Assembly (NCBI RefSeq): GCF_017654505.1
Contig: NC_054537.1
Location: forward strand, 68,838,145-68,902,144
DNA length: 64,000 nucleotides
Source of the DNA: Polyodon spathula
Taxonomy: Eukaryota > Chordata > Actinopteri > Acipenseriformes > Polyodontidae
Direction: 5' to 3'
Of this stretch, positions 10,837 to 22,431 are shown piece by piece; the first letter of the stretch is position 1; every line of letters starts with the position of its first letter. A model generated the notes under the pieces. It searched no databases, was not told where the DNA came from, and saw nothing but the letters and a program-made list of their open reading frames with translations. A program made the position numbers and the translations under genes.

Positions 10837-12465
10837 CAGTGTCGTGAAAACGTATTTGCCCCTTTGCACATTTTTCACACTGAATATGGTCAGATCTTTT
10901 TGTCAGTTGTTGTAGTATATAGAGCGAGTCTGAGAGAAAAAAAAAATGACACCAAAGTTTGTTGCTTCTTTCACTTGTTTGTTGTGCAAGGTAATCAAAC
11001 ATGCAATCTTCAGGTGTGAAAAAGTTATTGCAGTTATTACCCCCTAATTAACTCAACCCAATTAAAGGGATAATTAGGGTCAGCTGTTTGAACACTTTGG
11101 TTAATAATCAGGCCTGATTTGGGCCAGCCCTGCCCAATATAAATCTGACTAAGTTGGCCCTTACTATCAAAGTGAAGTTGTCAGCACACAGGTTCTAGAG
11201 GCACATCGTGCCACGATCAAAAGAAATTCCTGACGATCTCCAGAAAAAAAAGTTGTTGATGCCTGTCAGTCTGGAAAGGGTTACAAAGCCATTTCTAAGG
11301 CTCTGGGGCTCCACCAAACCACAGTCAGACCCATATTGTCCAAATGGAGAAAGTTTGGGACAGTAGTGAATCTTCCCAGGAGTGGCTGTCCTGCCAAAAT
11401 CTCTCCAAGAGCAAGGCGTAAAATTGCCCAAGACATCACAAAGAACCCTAGAACAACATCCAGGGATCTGCAGACCTCTCTCACCTCAGCTAAGGTCAGT
11501 GTTCATGACTCCACCATCAGAAAGACACTGGGCAAAAATGGGATTCATGGCAGAGTAGCAAGGCGGAAGCCACTAAGAAGACCACTAAGAAGAACATGAA
11601 TGCTCATCTCAAGTTTGCCAAAAAGCACCTGGATGGTCCTCAAGAATTCTGGAACAATGTTCTATGGACAGATGAGTCAAAAGTGGAACTTTTTGCTCAA
11701 CATTGGCCCTGTCATGTCTGGCAAAAACCAAACACTGCATTCCACAGTAAGAACCTCATACCAACAATCAAGCATGGTGGTGGTAGTGTCAGCATTTGGA
11801 GATGTTTTGCAGCATCAGGAACTGGACGACTTGCCATCATTGAAGGAACCATGAACTCTGCTCTGTATCAAATAATTCTACAGGAGAATGTCAGGCCATC
11901 CGTCCGTGAGCTGAAGCTGAAGCACAGCTGGGTCATGCAGCAAGACAATGATCCGAAACACACAAGCAAGTCTACATCAGAATGGTTGAAAAACAAGAAA
12001 TTTAAAGTTTTGGAATGGTCTAGTCAAAGTCCACACCTAAACCCCATTGAGATGTTGTGGCAGGACCTGAAATGAGCAGTTTATGCTCGAAAAACCCACA
12101 AATGTCATTGAGTTGAAGAAGTTCTGCATGAAGGGGTGGGCCAAAATTCCTCCACGGCGCTGTGAGAGATAGATCAATAACTACAGGAAGTGTTTGGTTG
12201 CAGTTATTGCTGCTAAAGGTGGCATGACCAGTTATTGAGTCTAAGGGGGCGATTACTTTTTCACACGGGGGCATTGGGTGTTGCATAATTTTCTATAATC
12301 AATAAATAAAATAAATATCAAAACCTTTCGTTATTTATTCACTCACGGTCACTTATATCTAATATTAGATTTTGGTTGAAGATCTGCTAGCATTCTTTGT
12401 CAAAAATATGTAAAAATGCAGAAAATCAGACAGAGGGCAAATACTTTTTCACAGTACTGTATACA
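10831..12465 (+). mobile_element. Tc1/mariner element, full length but inactive
   Basis: The left end CACAGTGTCGTGAAAACG followed by TATTTGCCCC (about 10835-10863) is matched, inverted, by GGGCAAATACTTTTTCACAG at about 12437-12456, followed by TACTGTATA. Between them lies a degraded DD34E transposase. The element is about 1.63 kb, a normal length for fish Tc1 elements. Insertion at TA fits the family, and the element abuts a (TA)n array. Confidence 0.9.
11208..12120 (+). pseudogene. Tc1-like transposase (DD34E), frameshifted
   Basis: Cut-and-paste transposase remnant. The normal initiator has become GTG at 11208 (reading PRSKEIPDDLQ next). An A-run near 11245 shifts the frame into the paired helix-turn-helix (SKALGLHQTTV, then LPRSGCPAK near 11370), which would bind the inverted repeats. 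A second shift near 11575-11600 enters the catalytic domain: WTDES near 11670 (first Asp), [10 protein letters not shown] near 11939 (second Asp) and [11 protein letters not shown] near 12027 (Glu). The three acidic residues therefore survive, but the protein cannot be made in one piece. TGA at 12073 interrupts the tail; the residues AVYAR after it continue the family pattern. Confidence 0.92.
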
Positions 12466-13849
12466 CACACACAGTACTTAAACCAACTTTAAACACACAG
12501 TAAGCAGAATCACTTTTAACTATACGATCTTTAATTAACAATTTCGAGCCTTAGGGTGACAAATAAGTACACACAAGAGTATGATTTTGAGTTGGTTTCC
12601 CTTTGTTTTTTTGAGTTTTATATGGAAAGTGCTAAAAGATTTAATTAATTTTGGGAAGTAGAGGGAATTAGTTAATTAATCGTCTTAAAATCGGTGATTA
12701 AAGATATATATGGTGTTTGTTCCAGCTCAAGTCGTAACAATACATATCTTTTTTTCCTTTATACGTCGTGTCCCATATCGGTGGGTGTCAAAGTAAGTTT
12801 GGGTTTTTGTTCTCACTAGTTGTGTGTATTAGGTTGGGTTATATAAGATATATCAGATATAATATTTTTTAGATCATATAATATTAGAGATAATATATAA
12901 CTCTAGGCCAACCAAGTATTCATGCACAAGCCTAGCTTCAAATTTCATATACAATGAACAGGGCATAAGTACACAGTAAAATTGTGATTCACAGTTCTGA
13001 CCAAGAGCAATCTATACAGCAAACGACAGTTCCACATTACACCAGAGTTTAACTATGGTCTTTTTCAGCGCAGTCCAATGCAAATAAATACACAAATACA
13101 GCAGCAGCAGTAGGAAAACACATCTGTTAGTCATTTATCAAATGTCAATCCACAGCAGTTCATCACTTTATCATTTTCCTGCAACATTCTTTATAAGCCG
13201 CAGCAGTTCAATAAACAAAGGAAATATATGACCTCATCAAAGCAGTCCCAAATGCCATTTGATTTCTCTCCTAATATGGTTATGCATTTACGAATCCACT
13301 TTCTTTGTTCTCCAACACGAACTTTAAAACAAAGTAAACAATAGCTTTATATCCTACAACTCACGCAGTTCAATATAGCAAAACATATCGCCATCTTATA
13401 TCCACAGCTGCATCTCTATCTGTCCCGTCAGTAGCTTCCATCTCGCAACACAAAAAAAGGAAGGAAATCATGCTGCTTTGCTTCTCCCATCACCTTGAAA
13501 CATATCTCTCTCTTGCTTGCTCGCCCCTCTCTTCCTCTCACGGCCTGGCTCTCTCTCCAACCTGCTCTCTCCTCAACTCTCTGAAGACCAAGTTTATAAA
13601 GTTTTTTTTTTCCTTTCAATTGACACCTAAAGGTACAGTCTGGCTTTAGTTACTTTTCTAAGCGAGTTGCCATATTCTCCATCCCATAAAAGACATAACA
13701 TGTTGTGGCTGTTTCTTGCTCAGTAAAGTCAGTGAATTCCTCATTCATCTTTTTCCTGAAACATTTCAATAACTTTTAGTCTGTGGTACTCTTCGTGTTC
13801 TTCTGCCATAGGATAAAAATATTTTATACTGGAAACATGAATAGATTGG
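12466..13849. other. No gene seen; possible flank or LTR of the gypsy-like element
   Basis: AT-rich sequence with no domain on either strand. The - strand just left of 13850 weakly extends the Ty3-like pol tail, so an LTR could lie here, but I cannot find matching ends. A pyrimidine-rich patch occurs at about 13495-13615. Confidence 0.45.
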
Positions 13850-14830
13850 ACATTTTTTTCCAGTATCCTCACAAGCCACCAAGTAATTAACAGGACAGAG
13901 TTTCTTGATTACCCTATAAGATAATTTCCACCTTGGGGAAAACTTGGCAGTAAAGTTTTTAGACGCTTTAGATAAAACGTGACTTCTGATCCATACACGA
14001 TCTTAAAATTAGTATTCAGTTGTTCTTCTGTTTTTATCTTAATTTCTTTACTTTTGTTAGGTTCTCTTGTATCTAACTGTTGATGTCTCTTGATGTAACT
14101 GGGAAACGTTTTAAAGAACCACATAAGCTTGACTACCAGGACTCACAGGTGCACCTTGGAGGACTTGCTCTATAGGACCTCTGAGCAATCTTCCCAGATT
14201 CAGCTCAGCAGGTGTATATCCTGTGGATTCCTGCTTAGCAACAGCAAACCTGAATTCATGAAGATGCTGATCCCATTTCTCATGGTTTCCTTCCATGTAT
14301 GAAGCAATCATAGGCTTTAAAATCTGATTAATTCTCTCTGTAAAGTCTGTGGATGATAAGCAGTGGTTAGTTTTTTAGTTACATTGCACTGTTCACAGAC
14401 ACTGGACAACACTTGGGAAACAAACGGAGGACCACGATCTGAAATAATAAAATCAGGTCTACCTCATCAGGTAAAGATCTCTTTGATGTGAATTTTAGAA
14501 ATGGTTTTAGCTTTTGAAAACCTCAAAGGAAACAGTTCAATCCATTTGGTATAGTAGTCAACAATGACCAACAGCTGAGTGTTTTCATGGAGCTGTTAGG
14601 TAATGGGCCCATCAAATTGACTCCAATCTGGACGGCGATTTTCCATGAAAGCTTATTCACATAAGAAAATGGTTCTCCTTTCCAAGCTTTCAGCTGTTCA
14701 TTAGGTGCTTTCACTTTAGACCACAAGTCTTCATGCATCAATGTACAAGTAGCACCTGTATCCAACATGCTTCTCCCACTCCACTGATAGACAGTTACAG
14801 GTGCTGAACAGCTGCTGAAATGGAACAATT
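13850..14830 (-). pseudogene. Ty3/gypsy-like pol remnant: protease joined to integrase
   Basis: Read on the - strand. The aspartic protease comes first (LDTGATCTLM, about 14735-14764). It then runs directly into an integrase core: GVNLMGPL near 14620, FIISDRGPPF near 14440, and an ERIN-type glutamate helix near 14325. SYMEGNHEKWDQHLHEFRFA follows near 14240-14300, then a C-terminal SH3-like module (DRVWIRSH near 13990, PRWK near 13937). Reverse transcriptase and RNase H, normally between protease and integrase, are missing, so a large internal deletion joined the two. The first integrase aspartate reads Asn (GVNLMGP). Stops and frame shifts break it further. No envelope gene was seen. The order protease then integrase fits Ty3-type pol. 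Confidence 0.85.
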
Positions 14831-15689
14831 TGTAACTGACTCGTTTGCTTTTTTATCTTAAATTCTTTATCTGGGAAAACACCCCTAGAGCAGGAGAAGT
14901 CTGTCAGTCTTCACTGCTAATATTGCTAATATTTGTAGTGTTTTAAATTGTCTGCAGCCTCCTCAAGAGGCCATCGCAATAACTTCTGATGCGTGCAAGC
15001 CCTGCCTTTTTATGAGTGAGAGGAACATGAGACAACATAGAGACAGAGAAGAGTGTCAGCAGCATGGAAGGTGAATCTGGAGTACCTGCAATCATTGAGT
15101 TCACAAGAACTATGGAGTAGACAGGGATAAAAATAAACAGTCTGCATCCTGCCAGCACTGAGAAATGCCAAAATAAACTGTCTAAAATAACTGCAATAAT
15201 TCTTGGTCTTTTTATTATTTTTTACGAAGTGTCAATAAGAAATTACTTATTTGGTGGGTCAATGAATAGATTTTTTATTTAAGTAAGCTTAAAACTTAAA
15301 TGAAGTAGAAAAAATAGGGGCTTACGAGTTTTTTGTCTAGTTTAATATATTTTGATCAAAAGTTATACTGTGTTTTAAAAAAAAAAATCATTGTTTTAGA
15401 AAACAAAAAATAACCGGAAAAAAGTCATATTTTGTTAAATATAGTTAGTTGTTTTTAAAATACAAACTGCTACTTGTGAATCCAAACTCATGTACAAGAT
15501 TATTAACTTAAACAAAAAAAAAAATGTTTTGCACACAAAATGGTAATGGTGGTGCGAGTTCAATTGTTAGTTTAAACAGGGAGCGCACTCACTTCAGTAA
15601 TAAAAGGCGTGTGTGTACAACAAACAACTGCAGCGAGTGCAGTTTGTTAATACGGCTGTTGCGCTAACCGCAGTGTGTGTGCGTGTATG
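14831..15689. other. No gene seen
   Basis: AT-rich DNA with poly-A/T runs near 15375 and 15515. A 71-codon open frame on the - strand at 14943-15158 shows no recognisable domain. Confidence 0.55.
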
Positions 15690-16080
15690 AGGCCTCAGAA
15701 ACCGAGATCAGTGACGATGATTGGAAGTCCATCTTGTGGCAGGTGCATCAGCGACACCTGTCCAAAGTTAACCAGGCTAAGATCTTGACTCCAATTTGCA
15801 AGAGGTGCAGATAAGCTTCTGCATCACTTATACATATATTTTAGCCTTGTCCCAGGTTGATCTCTTTCTGGTCCTCTATTTTTAAAACCATCTCTCAAAT
15901 ATTTGGACTAAACTTCAATCCCTCCTCTCTGCCTGCACTCTTTGAAATTGCACCCAAATATATTAACTTGTCAAAATTACAGTCAGACAGCTATTACAAC
16001 CTTACTGACAAGACATTAAAGTATGGATATTATGCAATCAGTTAAACTGGAAAAAAATCAAATTCACCCTTCGTTCCATA
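15690..16080 (+). pseudogene. L1-like ORF2 C-terminal fragment
   Basis: The frame reads a CKRC pair near 15799, a His-containing stretch, then CPRLISFWSSIFKTISQIFG near 15848-15907 and LPALFEIAPK near 15928. This is the cysteine/histidine plus Trp/Phe-rich C-terminus typical of L1-clade ORF2 after the reverse transcriptase. Stops occur near 15813 and 15840. It is the 3' end of a + strand insertion whose body has been deleted; the nearest other L1-like fragment is at 9490-10190. Confidence 0.6.
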
Positions 16081-16104
16081 CAGCATGACGACCCTTTCTC
16101 ACCT

Positions 16105-16222
16105 ACCTACTAGGAGGTTGGGCAGGCGGGAGGCTGGGTGGGTGGTGGAAGGTCGAGAAGGGAAAGGTTGGTGGTGGAAGACGAAGTTGGTGGGTGGGAG
16201 GTACTGGGGAAGGAGGACATGT
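16105..16222 (+). repeat. G-rich purine tract, probable L1 3' UTR
   Basis: About 115 bases of G runs separated by one to four bases (for example GGAGGTTGGGCAGGCGGGAG). It lies directly after the L1-like ORF2 C-terminus. L1 3' UTRs often carry such G-rich polypurine tracts, able to fold into G-quadruplexes, and this placement supports the L1 call. Confidence 0.6.
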
Positions 16223-16990
16223 TCACATCATTTGTAATTGTTCTGTTAAACTAATCAGATGTGAAATGTTATTTGACAGGTATGCTGTTTCTCGCGTATT
16301 GTACCGTTATGAGGTGGAATTATAAAAATATTATGTATAAAGATATCGTTCCCATCAAAAGATACGTACAATTATTATATATATAAGCTCAAATATTGGT
16401 GGTACTGGGCCCGTATTTCAGAATATTGGTGAGCCTAGGCACCACGGACCCATATAACCCAACGCCTATGCTACCATATCTTCCTTGATGAAAAGCATCT
16501 CACATCCATGTCTCCTAGAGGTTTTGTCCCCTTTTTTGAAGGGCTTATTATGCCATATGTGGTTGGTTGATTACTGTGAAACCCTAATTATTCCTCCTTT
16601 GCTTTTTGCACAGGTCAACAGTTTAAACCTCTTCCTTGACAAATGTGCTTCATTTATCAAACAAAAAATGAGTCACAGCCTCTCTTTTTGACTATTTTTA
16701 CATTGTAATAATATGAAGTCATGCAAAAAAAAATAAAAATAAATATTGCCTTGTTTGAAAAGTTTTAATCTGATGTGGATGGTTATATTAAGCACCTAGG
16801 CTAGTAAATAATTACAAACTTAACATGAACACTAACATGAACTAATTGTCAGCAATGCCCTCCATTTAATTACAGAAACACTAAATGCAAATTGCAGTGT
16901 CAATACAAAGGGCATTTTTTATAATGCTGCTTACTGAGCAGTTATCTGTAATTTACAAATGATTTGAATGAATATTATTGTTGTTGCTCA

Positions 16991-16994
<4 letters not shown>

Positions 16995-17068
<74 letters not shown>
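16995..17068. repeat. (GA)37 microsatellite
   Basis: A perfect dinucleotide array of 37 GA units, uninterrupted, followed by a short TA stretch. It is likely polymorphic. Confidence 0.98.
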
Positions 17069-17072
<4 letters not shown>

Positions 17073-20000
17073 ATATATTAAGTGGAGTTTCCATGGAAAA
17101 AAATTAGAAAATCAGTCTCACCTTTTTCTCATGCTATTTTGGTAGTACCTTTTAGGTAATTTGGGTTTTCAAGTAGTCTTCTTTAAGGGTGAGGAATTAT
17201 CCTTCCAAATGCAATTGACCTAATTAATACTAATACAGGAGGGTATATTTAAATGTTTATCTCTGAGTTCCAATTTGGTTATTTTATATTTAGTTAATTT
17301 ATTCTCCTAAACATAACATAACTCCTAGGCTTTACACATGAGCACCTTCTGTGAAAATACATCTGAGTGACAGGAAATTCATCTTTACTGTAACCACAAT
17401 ATTTCTCATATGGGTATATATTGGTCGATGTAATGGGGATGTTACCTGCGTGGGTCGTCACTGATAATAATGAGTCAGACACAGAGCATTGGGTGTTGAC
17501 AAGCCACACAGGCACACAGATTTAATAAACAGCACACGGAAGTGCTGACTCTAGGTACCAACAATGGAAATAAAAACAAAACAAAGCGACACATAAAAGT
17601 TTGCCCACAGATGGCGAGTGCTAGTTCCACTAAAATGAACCTCCTGTTCCAATTAAAATCCCCTAAACTAACCGAGGAATGTTGCACCCGGATTCCCAGC
17701 ATCCTCCTTGTGACTCTATCTCCTTCCAACGGGCCTGGCTGGGCAGCGCCTTCAAGGAATCTAGCTAGGGGTGTAAGGGTTTCATGCAGTAATCCTTTGG
17801 TCCTCCCCCCTTGTAGGCACAATTGCCTGGAATGAATAACTATTTTTGATATAAGTACATATCTGAACTAATCTTTTGGATTAATTCTTGAGCACACAGT
17901 ATGCAGTGCATCATGTGAACTATTGACTGGAGCAACTTCCGAGCACCCAGCACAAAGGAGGGGGTAGTGAGCTCTCTGACCAGTGGTCTTTAACTGAACC
18001 CCACACAAAGTGTCTCTACAGGATCATAAATAGATTGGAGCATCCAATCAGAATTTATGGAGGAAACGAAAGCTGGAGACAGCAGAACAAAGTTACAATT
18101 AGATAATGTATTCATCCCATGCAACCCATGAGGCAACCCATTGGCCAAAACAATGGAAGACAGTTGTGGGGGTAAAGCATAGCTTTATGTGAAAGTCCTA
18201 TAAGAACTGACAACTTGCAGCCAGAACTTTGAATTGGTTACCAATTTAGTTCCTAAATTGGTTTCTGAGTCTAACATGGCTTCATCAAAGAAGGTAGCAT
18301 TAAGCTTTATACGTCTTGACTGCAAAAAGATTCTGTGCCCTGCAATAAACGAACGTCAAAGAAAGCTCAGTGTTCAGGACTCCTGCTGATAGGAAGAAGA
18401 GACGAAAGTGAGTTTATCTACGCGTCGAAAAGAACCTTTCCCGGCTCGGATACAACCTTCTGTTTCCAGTCAGAACCACCGCATAATGAGACTGTCTGCC
18501 TTTGAGGCGAAGCGTTCAAGGAAAGCAGAAAACACACAGGCTGTGTGTGAAACCCCCACTTGGGTTTTGAAGATAAAGGAGCCCCAACTTGAGTTTGAAG
18601 ATTTGTGGAAACTAAGAGAAAATTTAACTACAACGGAAGATTTGTTCTGCAGACTTTTGGGGTCTTCTTCAAGGAACCGTTGAGTATAATTTCATTACCT
18701 TTCCCTTGTGGAACTGGAGTAATTAATTGAAATTACAACACATAGAAATTGATAAAATAGATATCTTAAATTGTGCTTTTAAATGGTGTATGAAAAACCT
18801 AAGAGTTTGAACCTTGTTAAAAAGTAACTAAGCTGCTTAACTCATATTGTCATATGAAGTGCTTATTTGAAAGTATACTTGTGTAATTGTTATTAAACAA
18901 TTGCAGTCCAGTCTTAGCTGTGATATGTTATTAGAAGAATTGTAATTGAACAAACTTTTGTTTTGCGTTTAAATGAGTTATATTGCCTGTGAGCGCTAGA
19001 CACAGGGCCACTGTCTGTGTAGTTGAGATGAGGGAACTGTCAACAGAGTGACATCATCACCTGCTCGCAGGTCCGCCTGGACTAAGATTGAGACAGAGGA
19101 GATAATGTACTGTGTTAGAATGAAATGTTGAACCTGTACTGAATGTTAGGAAAGCAATAGGATTCTACTTGTACTGTAGTTTAATTACATTATTGAGAAA
19201 CGACATATATAGAAGCATATACATTCAAGGAATAAGTGTTTGCTTGTGCTGCATTGGTGTGTATCTGAAGTGTACACATTATGATTTTCAAGTTTTTCCT
19301 TTCTGTACCATTAGTATTATTATCTAATAAACTGCTACAATATTTTAACCTACCTTGTTGTGGTTGAGGGTGTTTTGTGTGTTCATTGTAATGTCTCAAT
19401 CTTATACACGTCATTAAATAAAATGATTATGATGAGGTCTTAATTAACATGAATGAATATTCAGAAAATGCAATAGATAACAAACAGACTGTGGCGCAGC
19501 TGGTTTTTTTAAACAGGAGTACTTTGCTTATTTGCATTGTTAATTTCCTGCATTGACCCCCATAATTTTCTTACCAAGAGAGTAGAGAATTGTCAGAGTA
19601 TCAGTTTGGATTCCTTGTCAGGGTATTTGCAACATGTGGTTTAAAATATTTAACCATTACCCTTTCCGTAAATATATCACTTGATAATTTCCAACCAATA
19701 TATAACACATTCCCCACAATATGCATTTTACTGAACAGTTACATTCCCTCCTGTTATTGTTTTCTTATTCCATATCTGAATACACAATTTAGAAATTATA
19801 AATGTGTTACTATTAAACAATTTGTCAATATCTGCTTTAAATCCATAAACCCTTGGGTTTGCTCAAATTGTTTTTATACAGCTTTAAAAAAATAATGAAA
19901 ACAACACAACATGTAAAAGCTGTGAAAGCCTCTACCTATACCTAAAAACAAAAACAAAACAATTCAAACATGGATTTGTTAGTTTTTATTTTTACCCCAA

Positions 20001-20212
20001 GGTCCTAGAAAATATATCTGTAATTCTGTCCACAAGCCACACAAAAAAAAACACACACTTTGTATCTTTATTTTTTTCATGTGATATCACTGAGAGGGTG
20101 TGAACATGTGGTTGATAGTGCATAGGTGTAGAGGTGAAGCAGTGATTATTTGTACAAAGGTTGTTGTCCAGTACCAAGTTTTGTTGCAAAATATAACGAC
20201 TGGACGAAAGAG
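17069..20212. other. No gene seen; unclassified repeat-like DNA
   Basis: A GC-richer block at about 17440-17830 and another at 18180-18680 look like pieces of interspersed repeats or LTRs. Both contain AATAAA or its complement (17522, 18343), but I find no paired ends or conserved coding domain. The remainder is AT-rich and featureless. Confidence 0.45.
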
Positions 20213-20218
20213 ATTAGT

Positions 20219-20256
20219 CTATAATATATATATATAGATATATATATATTATATAG

Positions 20257-20286
<30 letters not shown>
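20219..20286. repeat. (TA)n microsatellite, interrupted
   Basis: Alternating TA with GATA and TTATA interruptions. There is no gene content. Confidence 0.93.
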
Positions 20287-20289
<3 letters not shown>

Positions 20290-20290
<1 letters not shown>

Positions 20291-21340
20291 GTGGAGATAC
20301 TATATAAATTATTGAGAGAAAAGCACCGAACAAGAGTAGGAATTACCCTTGTACGAGTATCAATGAATATCTGCCAACCAGCATACTGATCAAATTTAAA
20401 CCACAGATTATATGTCATGATCTCAGGGTATTAGAGAATTACATAAACATGTATGAAATATCAAACAGATTCAGTCTGCCTTACTGGCACTGACAGCAAT
20501 GTACTGATGTCATTTTCCAGGTTAATGAATAATTTGATTCCCATTCCAAACCCCGTCTGCTGAGTTGAAAACAAGCTACTGTCTCTGATTCAAACATATG
20601 CATTATAAAGATTAAAATCACAAATACTCTTACAAAAACACTGAAGTAATGCCAGACATTTAGGGGACCTTAACAGCTTTCACAAGCAAAGCACGTTCTA
20701 ACAAAAAACACCACCATCTAAATCAAATTAAGATCACAAAATGTTGACTGCCTGTCACAACAAAAGGTTAATAGAAGCCACACAAATTTATTCAAAGTTG
20801 CTAATAAACAGTTGTTTTCAGTATTGGTTGCTAGCTACCACTTCAACTGCATGAAATGACATTGCATTACATACAGATTGCTCTGACTGTAAATTACAAT
20901 AATTTCATGACATTGACTGTGATAAGATATGCCATTGATTTCTACTTCAAAATTATACTACTTGGCGAATCAATATGATGATGGTTGAAGTTTTACTGTT
21001 GAGGCATTTTACATGTTGTAAATGCTACAGTATATATGAACAGAATTAGACAAAATAATGTATTTCACAACAGATATGCATATGGTACGGTGTACTGTAT
21101 AATACTTTAGTGCTGTAATAAGTACATTACTACAATTTGATTACAGTACCCATTTAGTTTGTAGCTTAAGTTCCCTTTTTGTTGTTTTTATATCCAATGT
21201 GGACATATAAACTATTCTGTACTTATCAGCTTCAGGGCAGACATAGGGCTGTATTGTTTGAATTTTAAACAGATTACAAAGTGTTGAAATTAAGAATCTC
21301 TAAAAGACAACAGAAGGTAGGATTTCTTTATCACATACCC
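20290..21340. other. No gene seen
   Basis: AT-rich DNA without recognisable domains, RNA genes or paired repeats. Confidence 0.6.
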
Positions 21341-21480
21341 CGAGTGGGACGTCATTAATTTAGCTGGGGAAGTCCGGGCAACCTAATGAGTGATAGCGAG
21401 GAAATAGGAGAGCGTCATGGAAACTTGAGCCGCACCGGATTGCAGAGGCCGCGGGATCCTTCGAGAGGTAGTACTTTTTA
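21340..21480 (+). other. Small CpG-dense patch with a possible short first exon
   Basis: This patch carries far more CpG than its surroundings. It contains ATG AGT GAT at 21388, opening a short frame (MSDSEEIGERHGNLSRTG and a further nine or so residues) that meets a GT at about 21468 within GAGAGGTAGT, which resembles a splice donor. I recognise no protein, and no partner exon is identifiable downstream. It could equally be the end of an old repeat. Confidence 0.2.
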
Positions 21481-21826
21481 TTTGTAGTTTTGTTAGGGTT
21501 TTATTTTCCCTGTTTTCTTTCATCATTTGGTTTTGAACTTTCTGTTTGATTTGTGGCACTGCAGGTACCACAGTACCACTGAATACCAACCCTCAATACC
21601 ATTGTTGGTTGTGGCCATCCACGTGTGATGAGTCCTGTTGGCTGGTAGTGTTCATCAAGTGGAAATTCGTCGGTAATGCGGTGGCTGTGGCGATGCAACA
21701 AACACACTGACACAGGATTTTAGGGGAATCTACTTCTTAGTTACCTTTATTGTAGCTTAGGAGTTACACATAACTCGGTTCCCCTCCCTTGGTATACATA
21801 CAAGTTTGAGCATGCAGTAGCCACAG

Positions 21827-22184
21827 TAGAGTCCTGCATTGGGTCGGGTATAAGTCGATGACCCACAAAAGCGGGTCGGGTTCAGGTCAAAATGTGAACT
21901 TTATCATGGTTTATGGACCACTAGAGAAAGCTACCATGCTGTATAGCCTATTGTATAAACTCAATCTATGGAGAATGGTAGAGATATCTGTGTGTGAATA
22001 TAAGAGCATGAGAGTCAGTCGACGTAGGCAGTAGGTAAAGGACAAACATTTACGTGTTTCGGTCGGCTTGCAGGTCTTATTAAAGAAGATGGTTCTGCAG
22101 CAGGTTGCGGGTTCGGGTTGGGTCCTGCAGTAGCGGGTCCGGGACGGAAGTGGTTAATAAAAACCGGGCCCGCGCATGACTCTG
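21827..22184. mobile_element. hAT-like MITE
   Basis: The left end TAGAGTCCTGCATTGGGTCGG is an imperfect inverted match to the right end, whose reverse complement starts CAGAGTCATGCGCGGGCCCGG. Both ends continue into GGGTC-rich subterminal sequence typical of hAT non-autonomous elements. The unit is 358 bp with no coding capacity. An 8-bp target duplication is not clear (AGCCACAG against AGCACACC). Confidence 0.65.
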
Positions 22185-22431
22185 AGCACACCTACCTGCT
22201 GATTATTCACAGCTAGCAATCACACATAGCAGGCAGGCTTTCCCTGGAGCAATACTATTTACAATATGTGCACAAAACCCACTCTTCATGTGCAGGGCTC
22301 CTGCCCTGCTACACACATGAATAGCACCCTGAGAAGGCATTGTAATATGCTGCACCTTTGTGTCACTACTTAATAAACAGAATTACAAACTGAGATGATT
22401 GCTTCAAGGGTGCTTACTGTACATAAATCAT

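Noticed and set aside
10613..11002. Long open frames of Ile-Tyr repeats on both strands
   Set aside because: They are translations of (TA)n microsatellites; the same applies near 20146-20418, 44522-44785, 45434-45667 and 59340-59546.
16405..16465. Possible hAT-type end near GGGCCCGTATTTCAGAATATTGG
   Set aside because: No partner end found on either side.
17440..17830. Possible LTR or retroelement block
   Set aside because: No TG...CA ends, duplicate or coding domain found; the same reason applies to 25640-26300.
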